Origin: Choristoneura fumiferana
Lineage: Eukaryota; Arthropoda; Insecta; Lepidoptera; Tortricidae
Direction: 5' to 3'
NCBI RefSeq assembly: GCF_025370935.1
Contig: NC_133472.1
Coordinates: 40,716,448 to 40,780,447 of the forward strand
Length of the DNA: 64,000 nucleotides
The notes beneath the pieces are model-generated. The model saw nothing but the letters and a program-made list of their open reading frames with translations, was not told the DNA's origin and searched no databases. This document shows positions 11,488-22,860 of the stretch, piece after piece. How positions within the stretch are numbered: position 1 is the stretch's first letter; each line of letters opens with the position of its first letter. Both the position numbers and the translations under genes were made by a program.

Positions 11488-11600
11488 AAACCGGCCAAGA
11501 GCGTGCCGGACACGCCCAAAATAGGGTTCCGTAGCCATTACGAAAAAATTAAAAACCTAATATTTTTCTAAGGATTTCGTATTTTATTATCCAATAGGAA
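11488..11600 (+). repeat. 'CCGGCCAAGAGCGTG' repeat fragment, copy 1
   Basis: ACCGGCCAAGAGCGTGCCGG, CACGCCCAAAATAGGGTTCC and GTAGCCATTACGAAAAAATT. It is matched at 48570-48660 and, inverted, at 25070-25135. A related GGTTCCGGAGCCAAAATGGC occurs near 45856. Confidence 0.75.
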
Positions 11601-12204
11601 ATATTCAACAAACACAAATGTTCTCTTTCATAAAATTCCTCAACATCTGTTGAAAAATAAGAAAAATACAGATGAAGTTCAGAAGAAAAATTACTAATCT
11701 ACTTAGTATGAACTTTTTTGGTCGCCGAGTCACACGACGTTAAAGTACATACATGTCAGATCTCTGTCTGGTTTACAATTTGAAACATCCATATCTTAAC
11801 ATTCTTCCACAACATGGTTTTGTAATCAAAAAAAGATATTATTTAACAAATAAAAACTGTTTGCGAACCTATCGGACCCAGTTTGATGCACTACTACCTG
11901 TGCACGGTTTTAGCTGCGAGCGTAAAAGATAAATCAGCCTTGGCCGTGTAAAGTTAACTTTAAACTCCGGCGCAGTTTAAAGTTAACGCAGCAGAACCGC
12001 CCAACGCTATCTTTGTAGCAACCGACCAAAGCGGGCAAAGTTCTGTGCTGTTATAAATTATGCCCAAGTTTTACATAGATCCTGGCAAACATGGAGTGAA
12101 TGAGAAATTCAGGCAATAGCGGTTACCTTGGGAGGCCACGCTGCTAAGTTATAAGAGGACAATCTAGCACAGCAATGTAATCCTGCTGGATTAATGTAAA
12201 TAGC

Positions 12205-12373
12205 AGGGCTATTACGAAATTCGTATCATACCGTCCCTTTCACTCTCGTATTAAATTAGATAAGCGTCGACGGTACTTCGTCTCTTGCCATCCCGCTGAC
12301 GCTTATGTTATTCAATACCAGAGGGAATGGAAGGTACAATAAGAACTTTGATTTTCGAATTTCGTAGTAGCCC
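12205..12373. repeat. MITE-N copy ('AGGGCTACTACGAA' family)
   Basis: AGGGCTATTACGAAATTCGT at the left and TTTCGAATTTCGTAGTAGCCC at the right form inverted ends. The interior has ATCATACCGTCCCTTTCACT and CTCGTATTAAATTAGATAAGC. Other members: 12657, 20879, 32065, 45469, 46099. Confidence 0.8.
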
Positions 12374-12656
12374 CCAGGGCCCTAAGACGGTTGAAAAATT
12401 CCATATAAATTTGGTTTTTCAAAAAACTAAACAAGGCATTTAAACTAATGTTATTAGATTAGTCTATGCTACAATTACTGCTCACGCGTTGGGTTTATTT
12501 GCCGTGGACCGCCACAAATAAATGTCTAAATATTTATAAACTAACACATCAGAATATTCCATCGCATACTTTATCATAAAACAAACAAAAAACATTATTG
12601 AGATTGATCATGATCACAAACTGGTCTGTCGCGTGAGTCATTCGTAACGACCAACG

Positions 12657-12765
12657 TTGCTACTACAAAATTCAAAGTTCGTGCCATCCCTTTCACATTT
12701 CTGTTAAACACTATGAACGTGAACGGAACAGCGCGATACGAAAGAAAATCGGTCTTCGTAGTATA
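12657..12765. repeat. MITE-N, diverged copy
   Basis: GCTACTACAAAATTCAAAGT, CGTGCCATCCCTTTCAC and AATCGGTCTTCGTAGTATAA; same plan as 12205 with worn ends. Confidence 0.6.
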
Positions 12766-13901
12766 AGCTAATTAGAAGGAGAATGAGACAAACAAACGTA
12801 CTATTCGTTTTACAGCTAAAACATGTTACCTAAGTTGTCTGGTTTCTTTCAAAATTAAAATTCAGTTGTATGTTGACGAAGTTGGGCGGTATGCCTGATT
12901 TTTATTTCGGAAATGATTACTATTGGATCGGTCTTCTAAAATAATAAATGTCAGTGTCCATGCCACAGATATTTGAGAAGGATATTTTGTCATAGACAGT
13001 CAATTTTACCTACTATATTCTGTCACCCGCAAAATCGTGGTAGAGTTTTATATTGAATTGTATTTCTACCACTTGCTCGCACTTTTTTTTCTACCCGATT
13101 ATACGCGAAACTTTGTCACTCTAATGTATTAAAAACAAAAAAATGTTGCTCACTATATAGTATATAATTCACTGAGCCCGAATTTATTGATCTAAAAATT
13201 CTACGAAATAAATCGTACCCTTAATCATGAAATTTTTAAGGGGTAGCAACAATGTTTTTAACCTTCCAAGGGTACGAGAGGGTACAATTAGGATTGTTAA
13301 ACGAAACCCAACCTATCAAATACAAGGAAACAAAAGTAACGACAACTTTAACAAAAGCACTAATCAAAACATCTACAACAATCAAAAGTCGGTTTGACTA
13401 AAAAAAATGAAACTACACTATCACATCAATGCATTCGGTCATGCCAGACCGACTCTCCAACGCATAGAAAAAAATACAAAAGGTATGAAACGAGAAGGGA
13501 AAAAAAGCGGGTACGTGATTCAATAGCATACGACTAAAACGAAGTATTCCCACTTTTGAATGCGCTCTATCGCGTTCGGCAATAGAGTCGTGTTCTTGTA
13601 TCGTAACCTGAAGGTTGAAAGGAACCTGTCTAAGTGCGGTTAGGCAACGCTTTATGGGTTGATTTGAATTTAAAAGTCAATAATAAGTCATTAAACTAGG
13701 ATAACAAAAGTTATCTCTGATTCTTAACCAGCAGAACTACTTACGGGCTGTTGATTAGGACTTGCTGGCTGATGCCATCTTAAATTTTTACAAAACACAA
13801 TAATGCCATTTTCAAAAAACAAAAGCCATCAACGAAATGATTCCATCACATAAACGATAAGAGACCTTAAAATACTAATACAATTAGTAATAGCATAATA
13901 T

Positions 13902-14050
13902 AACTAGATTTTGCCCGCGACTTCGCTCGCGCAGAATTTGTATGTAGGTATGTAGTGTGTTGTATGTTAATCCAGGGTATATATTACCTGTATGCCAAAT
14001 TTCATGCAAATCCTTTCAATAGTACAATTTTTATTGAACCAAAATATACA
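13902..14050. repeat. 'CTAGCTTTTGCCCGCG' repeat fragment
   Basis: AACTAGATTTTGCCCGCGAC, TTCGCTCGCGCAGAATTTGT and GTATGCCAAATTTCATGCAA. Only the first part of the family is kept. Confidence 0.65.
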
Positions 14051-14307
14051 TAAAAGTTTGTAGTTATCGTATGCCGTATTGGTATTCATTTTTGTTATCT
14101 TAGTGTAAAGGACCTAACTTATCGTAGTTTAAGATTTGATTGAGCGCAACGCCAACAAACTGTCTCACAGTTTGGCATTTAATTTAAGGTACACGTATGT
14201 ACGTATTTGCATTTTTGATTTAAATAAATAAAAAAAAATAAAAAAAAGTTTTTGAGTTAAAGAGTAACAAACATCCATCCATACAACTTTCGCGTTTATA
14301 ATATTAC

Positions 14308-14545
14308 TAGCTATTGCCTGCGGCTTCGCCCGCACGGAATTCGGTTATCGCGCGCTGTTCTCTCGGGAACTGTGCATTTTTCCGGGATAAAAAGTAGCCT
14401 ATGTCACTCTCTGGTCCATAAACTATCTCTATCCAAAACTCACGTCGATCCGTCGCTCCGTTTCGACGTGAAACACGGACAAACATACAAATATACAAAC
14501 CTACAAACACACACAATTTCGCATTTATAATATTAGTATATGGAT
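14308..14545. repeat. 'CTAGCTTTTGCCCGCG' repeat, copy 2
   Basis: ACTAGCTATTGCCTGCGGCT, TTCGCCCGCACGGAATTCGG, TTATCGCGCGCTGTTCTCTC, GTCACTCTCTGGTCCATAAA and AACACACACAATTTCGCATT. The 141-codon minus-strand frame (14307-14732) is largely this repeat read through and is not a gene. Confidence 0.8.
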
Positions 14546-16445
14546 AGTAAGAAGTAAGATTATGAAAAAGTGAAAATAATGGCAAAAACAAATTTTGTGA
14601 GACGCAATGCACCCTTCTGAAAATAATTCTGCCGGCACCCGTTCCCACAAATCTAATTACACGGCATATCTGCCAAAATCGAAACCACCGAAACTCGCCG
14701 AAAGCGAATGTCCGGTCAAAGTTTAGCTCCATCGATGCTATTGCAATGCCCCTCCCCCGTCCCTACCTTACATACTTCAGTTTACAGTTTCTAGATGCGT
14801 TAAATCCAGGGCCGTCTTAGGCCATGCGGTGGCCCTGCAGCACACAAGAACTTCGGGCCCTTTTGGAAATTAAAGAGAGCGAATGATGGCTTCTTTCTGC
14901 TGCTGTGGTGCTATTTTATTTATTACACACAAAATCAAATATACATACATACAAGTATGATACTGGTTGTGTGATACTGGTTTACGGGATTTCTTTTATT
15001 ATACATCGGCCTTTCGGACCTCCCTGAGTTCGGGGCCCCGGGCACGAGCCCTGTGCCTGGCAAAGACGGTGTTAGTTACATCGCTTTACAGATAGTTCAG
15101 CGCTTTATAGACCCCACTATCAAAAGTCCGTGTCATGACCACTTTTACCACTTTGACCACCTCTTCCCGTGGGTGTCCTAATGTAAGAGAGGCAGCGCTC
15201 TCTATTTCCAAATACGAACTCCCAGACTCCAGCACAGTTGTGGGCGGCAAGGGAAAACTATCACCACAATTATCCCAAGAAAGTCGTCATGAAGGTTTGT
15301 AGTGACTCCTAGCGCCATCTAGGGAGCGACAATAGAAACTCCGACCATGTTCTACATCGCGCTATCGAAGTTTCTCAACTCGGACGCACAACTTCCGACG
15401 CTCTTCCTTCGGACTTCGGTCCCCAGGCATAACACCTGCCTAGAGAGATCTCTCTATTGGAGTCCCCCTCCCCCACAGGTTCACAGGATCCTCTACCGAT
15501 CACGACCACTATGTAAAGAGTGTAGCGACTTTGAAGAAGAAGACAACAATAATTCAAATTGTCATTTCATTGTTTAGTCAGCAATATTGGCAAGACACAA
15601 ACCTATACATACTGCAGACTATTGTTTTGTCTACACGAGTTCTTTAATAATAAACATAGTCATTGGTGTACTTTGCGGTTACGTCGGACGCGCCTATCAC
15701 TTCTCGGTAGTTAATGACGTGGTGTCATCGCAAAACAGCCTTAGTAAGCACCATTTGTCTGTTGATACAGGAAAATCGAGTGAGCGAGCATTAAGTTGCC
15801 TTATTACTGATCCAACAAGTTTTATGTGATCGATTTCAGCGCCGCAATGAGACGCTACGCTACACTATTTCTTGACAGGTGAAATATCGCTAGATGGCGG
15901 TAGCATCGTGGTATTAGTGTTACCACATCAATTCATAATATTGTAGAATTAATTTTTCAATGCACATTTAGCGAAAAATAATTCCCGTCATACTTAATAG
16001 CAGCATGCAATATGTTTTTTTAGAACATTATGGCTCAATAGATTTCTTTGCTCATCTATTCGACAAACAGGTTGCCCCATAAATGCTTTCAGCAAAATTC
16101 AGCTACCAAAGTGCATCTATAATGCGTTGAATGAACTAAAGAGCTCTAATAGGATCAACCACACCGGCACGTCCGAACTGTTTTCTGCCTGTGCAGTTGA
16201 GAGAACTTCACAAATCGTAGGAGATATTTGCGGCACAGCACTCAGATATGTTAGGTTAGGTTTTTCTACATATCTCGCTTTGGTTCTAGACACAGACATG
16301 GCCGCAGGAAGAGGTTCGCTTCATCTTCCATAATGCGACCTGCAAAGGAATAGAATTCGCTCCCATTTTCTGCATTTTCGGATTGAATATGCGATCAGCT
16401 ATCTTCAATATTCTTCGATAAAACAGCTGTGAGGGGTCATTAAAT

Positions 16446-16648
16446 GCCATTCTCATTCACGTGTGCACCCGTTACCGTTTCACTTTTTTCCCTGCAAAAG
16501 TGACACGGTAATTAGACGGAGTGCAGAGAGATCTGGAAAAAGGATGACATTAAATCTCAACACTCAATACGAATTACCGTGTCACTACTGAGGCAAAACA
16601 GCGACGCGGAAATAAGACTGATACACAGTTGAATGAGAATTGCCGTAT
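16446..16648. repeat. Fold-back element with two inverted pairs
   Basis: TGCCATTCTCATTCA (16446) faces TGAATGAGAATTGCCG (16632-16647), and GTGACACGGTAATTAG (16500) faces CGAATTACCGTGTCAC (16570). A MITE of about 200 bp. Confidence 0.65.
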
Positions 16649-17000
16649 AAATAATAATGAAATCAAAAATCCAAAATTTATTTGACATTGCAAATAATCG
16701 GCATGCTGTATAATGATTGCACAACCGATCAGAGGCTGTCGCTGCGTTGCATTACACTGACCGTGACCCGGTTTCTTGCGCCCCCAAAACCTTATATTTA
16801 CGATATTTTTTACCATACTTGTGTAAATAATTAGTTTTAGGTTTATTAAACTTTTGCGTTCGAGGATGGAGTGAACGCATGTTTTAGAAACTTGACCTCG
16901 GCTGATGCAATACAAATCATTCACGCGTACCTAAATTAGGAAGTTTCCAGAGTAAGAAAAGTATTTTTCTCAAAAATGTTCGTAAAAGTTGACATCTTTA

Positions 17001-17523
17001 CATATCAGAAGGTGAAGTGCATAGTTTATGGTCAGCGAAAAATTAAAAAGTTAAAAAGATGCCAGGAGCGCTAGCTCGACAATAATGAATTAGCGCGCCT
17101 GCAATCAGTCACATTTTTTTTAAAGTTAAAAAGGCCATGGAAATGTTGGCACAAGTCGTATACAGCCAAGTCTAATGGCCGGTATCAGATATTTTGTTGG
17201 AACTCCGGACTTTTTCTATTGGGTCTGAAATAGCTTGTGGTGTTTTCGGTGGAAAAATACACCTGCAGTTTATTTTTAATGAAAAAAGGCGGGAAAGCAT
17301 AAGAAAAATATTGGAATAAAATAAAATTTTACAATATATTTTGAGAAAAAGTTTATTCTATTTCAGAATTATTCACCATTTTTGAGAAAAGCTTTATATT
17401 AGTCTCGGCTGGAATAGCAATTGCTGGCTTCGTATTAGTTAAACGGACTCGCAAGCTCGTCCGTTTAATACTCATACTCAGCCAGCAATTGCCTACTTCC
17501 AGGCCACGACAATAATCTACTAA
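17001..17523 (-). repeat. Element E, copy 2 (inverted)
   Basis: Complement of 7022-7526. It retains a longer terminal hairpin at about 17417-17492 (AGCAATTGCTGGCT, loop with GGACTCGCAAGCTCGTCC, AGCCAGCAATTGCC). It ends beside CTAATTCTAGTCC. Confidence 0.85.
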
Positions 17524-18847
17524 TTCTAGTCCTTAGTTTCTTCTTCTAGTTCTTACTAGTCCTTAGTTTCATGAAATATCTTTCGAAGTAGAGGCAACGA
17601 CGACGTGCCACTGTCCGCGAACAGCTGACATTCCAGGCTCGTAAACAGTGCAATTATCTGGCACTGCGCAACTTTATCGGTCGAGAAATCCGGGCATGTT
17701 TGTATTTGTGCTGCGATGTTTATCTATGCCGAGTTCAGTCCCTAGTTGCACAATTCTATCATTTCGATTTGTGTTAGATATTGAAGGTACTTCACTAATG
17801 TCCAACCAAAACTAAAATAAATGCATAAATGCATTTGGCCAAATGAAACATTTCTGAAACTAATCATTTGCAAGTTTTTCTGGCGAAATAAAATGATGCC
17901 GTTTTGAATACTCTTAAGATATTCAGCTTAAACCGTGCTCTTAAAATATAATCAGTGTTTTAAAATTAATCCCAAATATTATTGACTATTGCACGGGACT
18001 TCGTCCGCCAACAATACGTTTATTGCTATCCCACGGGAATGATACACTTTGCCGGGACTTCAAACTGGTTTTAAACTGTCTTCATATAAAATTTGATCTA
18101 ACTTGATTTAAGCGTGAACAGGTTTCAGACAGCCTTTTGCATTTTGTAGTATTAGTTCGGAAGTACGGATTCTAAGACAGTCTATACTAAGAGAGTAACC
18201 GTGCCGGCCACGCAAGCGCCGTTTGCCCAACGCATTTCTATACAAAAAAAGCAGCCAGAATTTCACGCACACTTGCTAACGGTAGCACATAACAACTAAA
18301 TCATACTCAAACATCTCCGTACTAAAGCTGTATTCAGATGTACCGATATCCATTAAGGATGTGACTTTAGATACCTATACCAATTTTCTGACACACTTAT
18401 ATACCTGTACGGACCTAGTGACACTTTTAGGTATATGAAAACAATACCTGAAAAGTTACATTTTCTTAAGAGATACGCCGAGAACGGTATTTTTGTGGTC
18501 TAGTCTCAGTTAATTCAAGGCCGAGCTAATCAAACGGTAGATAGTACTAGGTGATACCAAATCTCGTATATCTTGCCTTAAAGATTGGCGTCTTACATCA
18601 TACTTTCTCTTGCATAGCCGACATACCTATAATCATATCTAGGACACTATGACTACTATCGATTTGACACTATCTCTTTTCATAATCATAATCATTTTAC
18701 TATCATAACTGTGTACATTATAGGTAATATTAATAAATTAATGAGTACCAACAGTCTCAGCCAGTTTTAAAAGAAGTGAGAATTTGTTTAATATTATTTT
18801 CTCACGACAAAGTTCCTTATCCTTAACATCGTAATATCTACTGCAAG

Positions 18848-18982
18848 TACAGTCACCTGCAATAATATTTGCCGCAGCGGAGCGTGCGAAAATATCTGAC
18901 ACGACCTACCGACCCTAGACATTGTAGACACAAACTCGTATCAGATATTATACACGCTTTATTGTGTCAGATATTGATACTG
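18848..18982. repeat. MITE-D copy 2
   Basis: TACAGTCACCTGCAATAATA, GCAGCGGAGCGTGCGAAAAT, ATCTGACACGACC, CTCGTATCAGATATTATACA and TTGTGTCAGATATTGATACT. Internal ATCTGACAC / GTGTCAGAT pairs allow fold-back. Confidence 0.8.
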
Positions 18983-19358
18983 CACAAACAAAATCAAGTA
19001 CTTCAGAGCACTCCTAACTTGTAAATCAACAAATATTTAACTGCATTAATAACCAATGAATCTTTAATTTCTACAAAACAATGAGGCAGCAATTACTTTA
19101 TGCATTTGTGCCCATTGGTATGGCCTCGGCTTTAGTGCGCAGGAGTTGGCGCGCCGCGCCGTTTTTGCCGTCACGATCTAAACACCATAAAATCATGTTT
19201 TTCGCGTCGGATATGGGCGTCCATCACGCGAAAACCAGCGGATGCTGAGATGGTACTTGGATTGATGATTGTATGATAAAACTACACTTAACGCGTAGGT
19301 AAACCATTAAATTAGAATTTAACTACATATTTACGAGAATTCCCAAAAATTACACATT

Positions 19359-19670
19359 CATCATCATCATCATCCCAGCCTATATACGTCCCACTGCTGG
19401 GCACAGGCCTCCTCTCAGAACAAGAGGGCTTGGGCCATAGTTCCCACGCGGGCCCAGTGCGGATTGGGAACTTCACACACACCATTGAATTGCTTCGCAG
19501 GTTTGTGCAGGCTTCCTCACGATGTTTTCCTTCACCGCAAAGCTCGTGGTAAATTTCAAATATAATTCCGCACATGAATTTCGAAAAACTCAGAGGTGCG
19601 AGCCGGGGTTTGAACCCACGACCCTCAGCTTGAGAGGCGATAGGTCAAACCACAATGCCACCACGGCTTT
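19359..19670 (-). repeat. SINE-L, copy 2 (full length, with target duplication)
   Basis: Same structure as the copies at 10342 and 37812. Minus-strand A-box TGGCATTGTGG and B-box GGGTTCAAACCCC lie near the right end; the tail at the left is a (GAT)n run (plus strand TCATCATCATCATC). Perfect 9-base flanking repeats TTACACATT at 19350-19358 and 19671-19679 show retroposition. The 87-codon frame (19312-19575) is not a gene. Confidence 0.9.
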
Positions 19671-20254
19671 TTACACATTGATTAGCGCTAAAAACTCGGT
19701 AGCCCCTTAAATAGAACTACAATACTACTATTGCGACGTCATTCACTACCGTAGTAAAACTACAGGAAATAAGTTCAGAATAAACAAACGAGTTTCTTCG
19801 ATACATCCGAATCCTGATAATTTCATAGATCCTGTATTGAGCAAATTCCGCTTAATCAAGTCCTACCGTATTTTATACGAAAAGAATTACTTGATTACTA
19901 AAATGTAACCCTCACAATCACCTATTAAACGCTTTTTTTTTTTCTATGCTGACACAAACTCGTCTACGTATATGGACAAATAGGCCTAACGCAAATCAGA
20001 GTGGTCGTAGTTTCTGAGTCATTTAGTGACTGAGGATGATTTAATTGAGGTGGCATCATAATTTTTTACATGCACGACTCGACAGCGTGGTTTTTGAATG
20101 CAGATTGAGTTGTTACTGGCCAGTTATCACCTACTTACTCTATTTTTAACAGATATCAGAAATGAACAGGCGTAAGTTCTCAATTTTTCTGAAGTATTTT
20201 ATTTTCGTATATTTTTTTACGGGAATCATATATTTATTTACCAATTCTTGTTTA

Positions 20255-20450
20255 ATATTTACAATGTGAAAGTTTGTGAAGATGTTTGAGGCTTGGATGT
20301 TCGTTATTCGCTCACGCAAAAGCACACGGATAGTACCTGGAACAACATTATCTATAGGATACCTTTTATCCCAGGAAATTGCAATGTTCTTGTGGGATAG
20401 CGAAATTTGTGCCTAGGGTCCTCCGGAAGGACCGGGGGACAACAGCTAGG
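20255..20450. repeat. Repeat K-related fragment
   Basis: ATTTACAATGTGAAAGTTTG, TGAAGATGTTTGAGG, TATCCCAGGAAATTGCAATG and GGACCGGGGGACAACAGCTA, a diverged copy with the usual CTAG-type end. Confidence 0.55.
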
Positions 20451-20878
20451 TTGGTTATATCCTCCTAAATCCTCCTAAGAATAACGGCCGAATGTACTTT
20501 ATAAAGTACAGTTCATTGAATAAAGAATTCTAAGAATTTTGTAATAATGTCCAAAACAACAAAGCAGGTCACTAACGTCTAGGTCTTAAACGCTAACTTT
20601 GTGAAAAAATGTCAGGACTCAGGAGGTTAAATTTATTAATTTGTGATAATTTCGTTTGCCATAAAAAGTGCGATAGTGCTTATAGAAATACATTGTAATG
20701 AACATACTTCACCTGATATCTAAAGGAAACTCGGAAAAAATCGAATACGTAATCTGAAATTTGAGGCCTCTGTCGATGATTACTTTCCTGTAAAAGGTTC
20801 CATAGTGTACTTAATAAATTAAAATAATTCACAAACGTTCACAGTTATAGTATTAGTAAATTCTAAAATCGAGGTTTG

Positions 20879-20977
20879 TTTCGTATCGTACCGTCCCTCA
20901 CAATCTCGTATAATAATATAAGCGTGCGGGACGGCAAGATACAACTTATACAAGTTCGAATTTTGCACTTCGTAGTT
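20879..20977. repeat. MITE-N fragment
   Basis: TTTCGTATCGTACCGTCCCT, CAATCTCGTATAATAATATAAGCG and AGTTCGAATTTTGCACTTCG; the outermost AGGGCTA is missing. The frame 20876-21079 over it is not a gene. Confidence 0.6.
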
Positions 20978-21274
20978 GGTCTATACCTATGCCCTATTAT
21001 ATATGCCCTGTTGTCTACTACCGTCACATCGAGTGCTTTGTGTTTAGTTTGTCCGTTTTATTACTTGTATTATGGTTGATAAAGTAGGGCATGGTCCCGA
21101 CGAGAGCGAGACCACAAGTAATTTAAGTTGGTTTATTATTCGACTCCGAAATTAAATGGCCGACAACCGTGTCCGCGGCGACGCGATAAAACACTCGTAA
21201 TAATTTGGACATTGTTATTGTTATTACGATAAAAAAAGTTACGGCAGTTATAGTGTTATCCTACACCCTATCCT

Positions 21275-21790
21275 ATCTATACTAATATTATAAACGGGTC
21301 CATATCGGCTCGCATACTTATTGTAAGTCCGAATGTAATGTTTGTCAGAACGATCGTTTGGCATAAATCTTTTTTCTCTGAATCCAATAGTTGTTCAGAA
21401 TTGTTATAAAACAAACCTAACCTAACCTATAGTTTTCTATAGGATGACCATTTAAAAATTTCAGAAAAATGTAAAGTTTCATTGGGTAAAAAATTATGAC
21501 AACCGATGCTTCGGACAAAAATTACGGTATGACAAGCGAAGAGTATGCGAACTTTGGCGCTCCCATTATAAATGTAAAAGTTTGTGAAGATGTTTGGAGT
21601 TTGGAGGTTTGGATGTTTGTTACTCAATCACGTCTAAACCGCTGAACCGATTCAGATGAAATTCGGTATACAGATAGTTTAGGTCCCGGAGAAGGACAGG
21701 ATAGTTTTTAACCTGGAAAATCGCAAAGTTCCCACGGGATAGCGATAAACGAATTCTGCGCGGACGGAGTCGCGGGTAACAGCTAGTGTA
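21275..21790. repeat. Repeat K copy interrupted by MITE-J
   Basis: TATCTATACTAATATTATAA (left of the insert), then GTTACTCAATCACGTCTAAACC, GATGAAATTCGGTATACAG, GACAGGATAGTTTTTAACC, CACGGGATAGCGATAAAC and GGACGGAGTCGCGGGTAACA, ending GCTAGT. Other copies or fragments: 10075-10255, 20255-20450, 54548-54720, 55049-55262. Confidence 0.8.
21295..21564. mobile_element. MITE-J copy 2 (270 bp) inserted in repeat K, with 8-bp target duplication
   Basis: Highly similar to 11047-11315 and in the same orientation. It is flanked by ATTATAAA at 21287-21294 and 21565-21572. The target is the conserved CTAATATTATAAA(T)GCGAAAGT end of repeat K, which continues on the right as ATGTAAAAGTTTGTGAAGAT. Removing the element plus one duplication restores a normal repeat K, so the boundaries are exact. 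Confidence 0.92.
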
Positions 21791-21954
21791 TCATAAATGC
21801 GAAAGTTTGTGAATGTGTGCGTTCTTGTTACTCTTATACTAGTAGTTGGATGGATTTCAATTAAGTTCTGTTCTTATATCTAGCTGAATGTACTGGAGTG
21901 ACATATTGGCTTCGTTTTTTTTCCATATTCCCACGGAAGCGGGACAAAATACAC

Positions 21955-22198
21955 ATATAAGACATGTCCATCTTGCTCGCTAATCCTGCCGTGAAGCAGC
22001 AGTGCTTGCACTGTTGTGTTTCGGCGTGGAGAGTAAGACAGCCGGTGAAATAACTGGCACTTGAGGTATTCCATCTTAGGCCTCTAGGTTGGCAACGCAT
22101 CTGCAATACTCTGGTGTTGCAGTTGTCTATGGGCGGTGGTGATCTCTCACCATCAGGAGACCCACTTGCTCGTTTGCCAACCAGTCGAATAAAAAAAA
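21955..22198 (-). repeat. Interspersed repeat G, copy 2 (inverted)
   Basis: ATCTTGCTCGCTAATCCTGC, TCGGCGTGGAGAGTAAGACA, CCTCTAGGTTGGCAACGCAT, ATCTCTCACCATCAGGAG and GTTTGCCAACCAGTCGAATA followed by A-run. Frames overlapping it (21861-22323) are spurious. Confidence 0.8.
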
Positions 22199-22699
22199 AT
22201 GTTTATCCTCCTTCAGTCCTAAGGCTCAACGTTCTCAATTTAGAACTTACTTCAAAGCAAATGTCAACTTTTACTAGGTACCTAATTGGCATTAAGTTTC
22301 AAATTCTAATAATCGAAGTTTGACGTTGGTCTCAGGTGGTTAAAAACTCTGATCATTGCAGCCTAAAATTTTACATCAATCAAAAACATTGAAATAACAA
22401 AAAAAAACGTTCCGAGACTGGAGCACTAGACGGGTTAACATTTTGAATTCCGCCCCAAGTTCTGCAAGATAGGACGAAAATGACCGTTAAAACATAACAA
22501 AGACATAACCAGTTCGAAGCGATAATGATAGCTCAGTACACAAAGGGAAAAAAAAAGCGGTGATATCGCTTTTTTCGGGCTGTGGAGTGGAGACCCGCGG
22601 CTAATGGATTAAAAAGGCAAATAAAGGTGTTCGGGCTACTCTAATAATTGTTTGAGACTCGGCTGGCGGCAACCGTGTTAGTGGGACGCACCTGCCCGG

Positions 22700-22860
22700 T
22701 GACGTCACGCGCTGTAGTTAGCTCGTTGTGGGAGCCTAGACAGTATAAACCCAGGCAATCGGCAAACAATGCGCTGAACTAGCTCGCAAATCGCATCCAC
22801 CCGCTCGCATCCTCAGCGAGAAGCGCCAGCGAAACTCATTTCGTAGTCGTAGGCGATTCT
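22700..22860 (+). promoter_or_regulatory. Candidate core promoter and leader of an unidentified transcript
   Basis: A rare GC-richer patch inside DIP2 intron 3. A perfect cAMP-response-type palindrome TGACGTCA lies at 22700-22707, and a TATA-type box TATAAAC at 22744-22750. About 25-30 bases downstream comes sequence of mixed composition (GCGCTGAACTAGCTCGC, CATCCACCCGCTCGCATCC). No repeat family seen elsewhere in the window covers it. A short frame at 22957-22998 (ATGAATATGATAACG... TAA, 13 codons) could be the start of a spliced product, but no matching donor is convincing. It may be a nested gene, an alternative plus-strand RNA, or chance. Confidence 0.3.

Noticed and set aside
14307..14732. 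141-codon minus-strand frame, the longest in the window
   Set aside because: Its second half is the translation of an interspersed repeat found in several other places (same FLSRKNAQFPREQRAITE-like string at 9.9, 23.6 and 47.0 kb); no conserved protein family is recognised.
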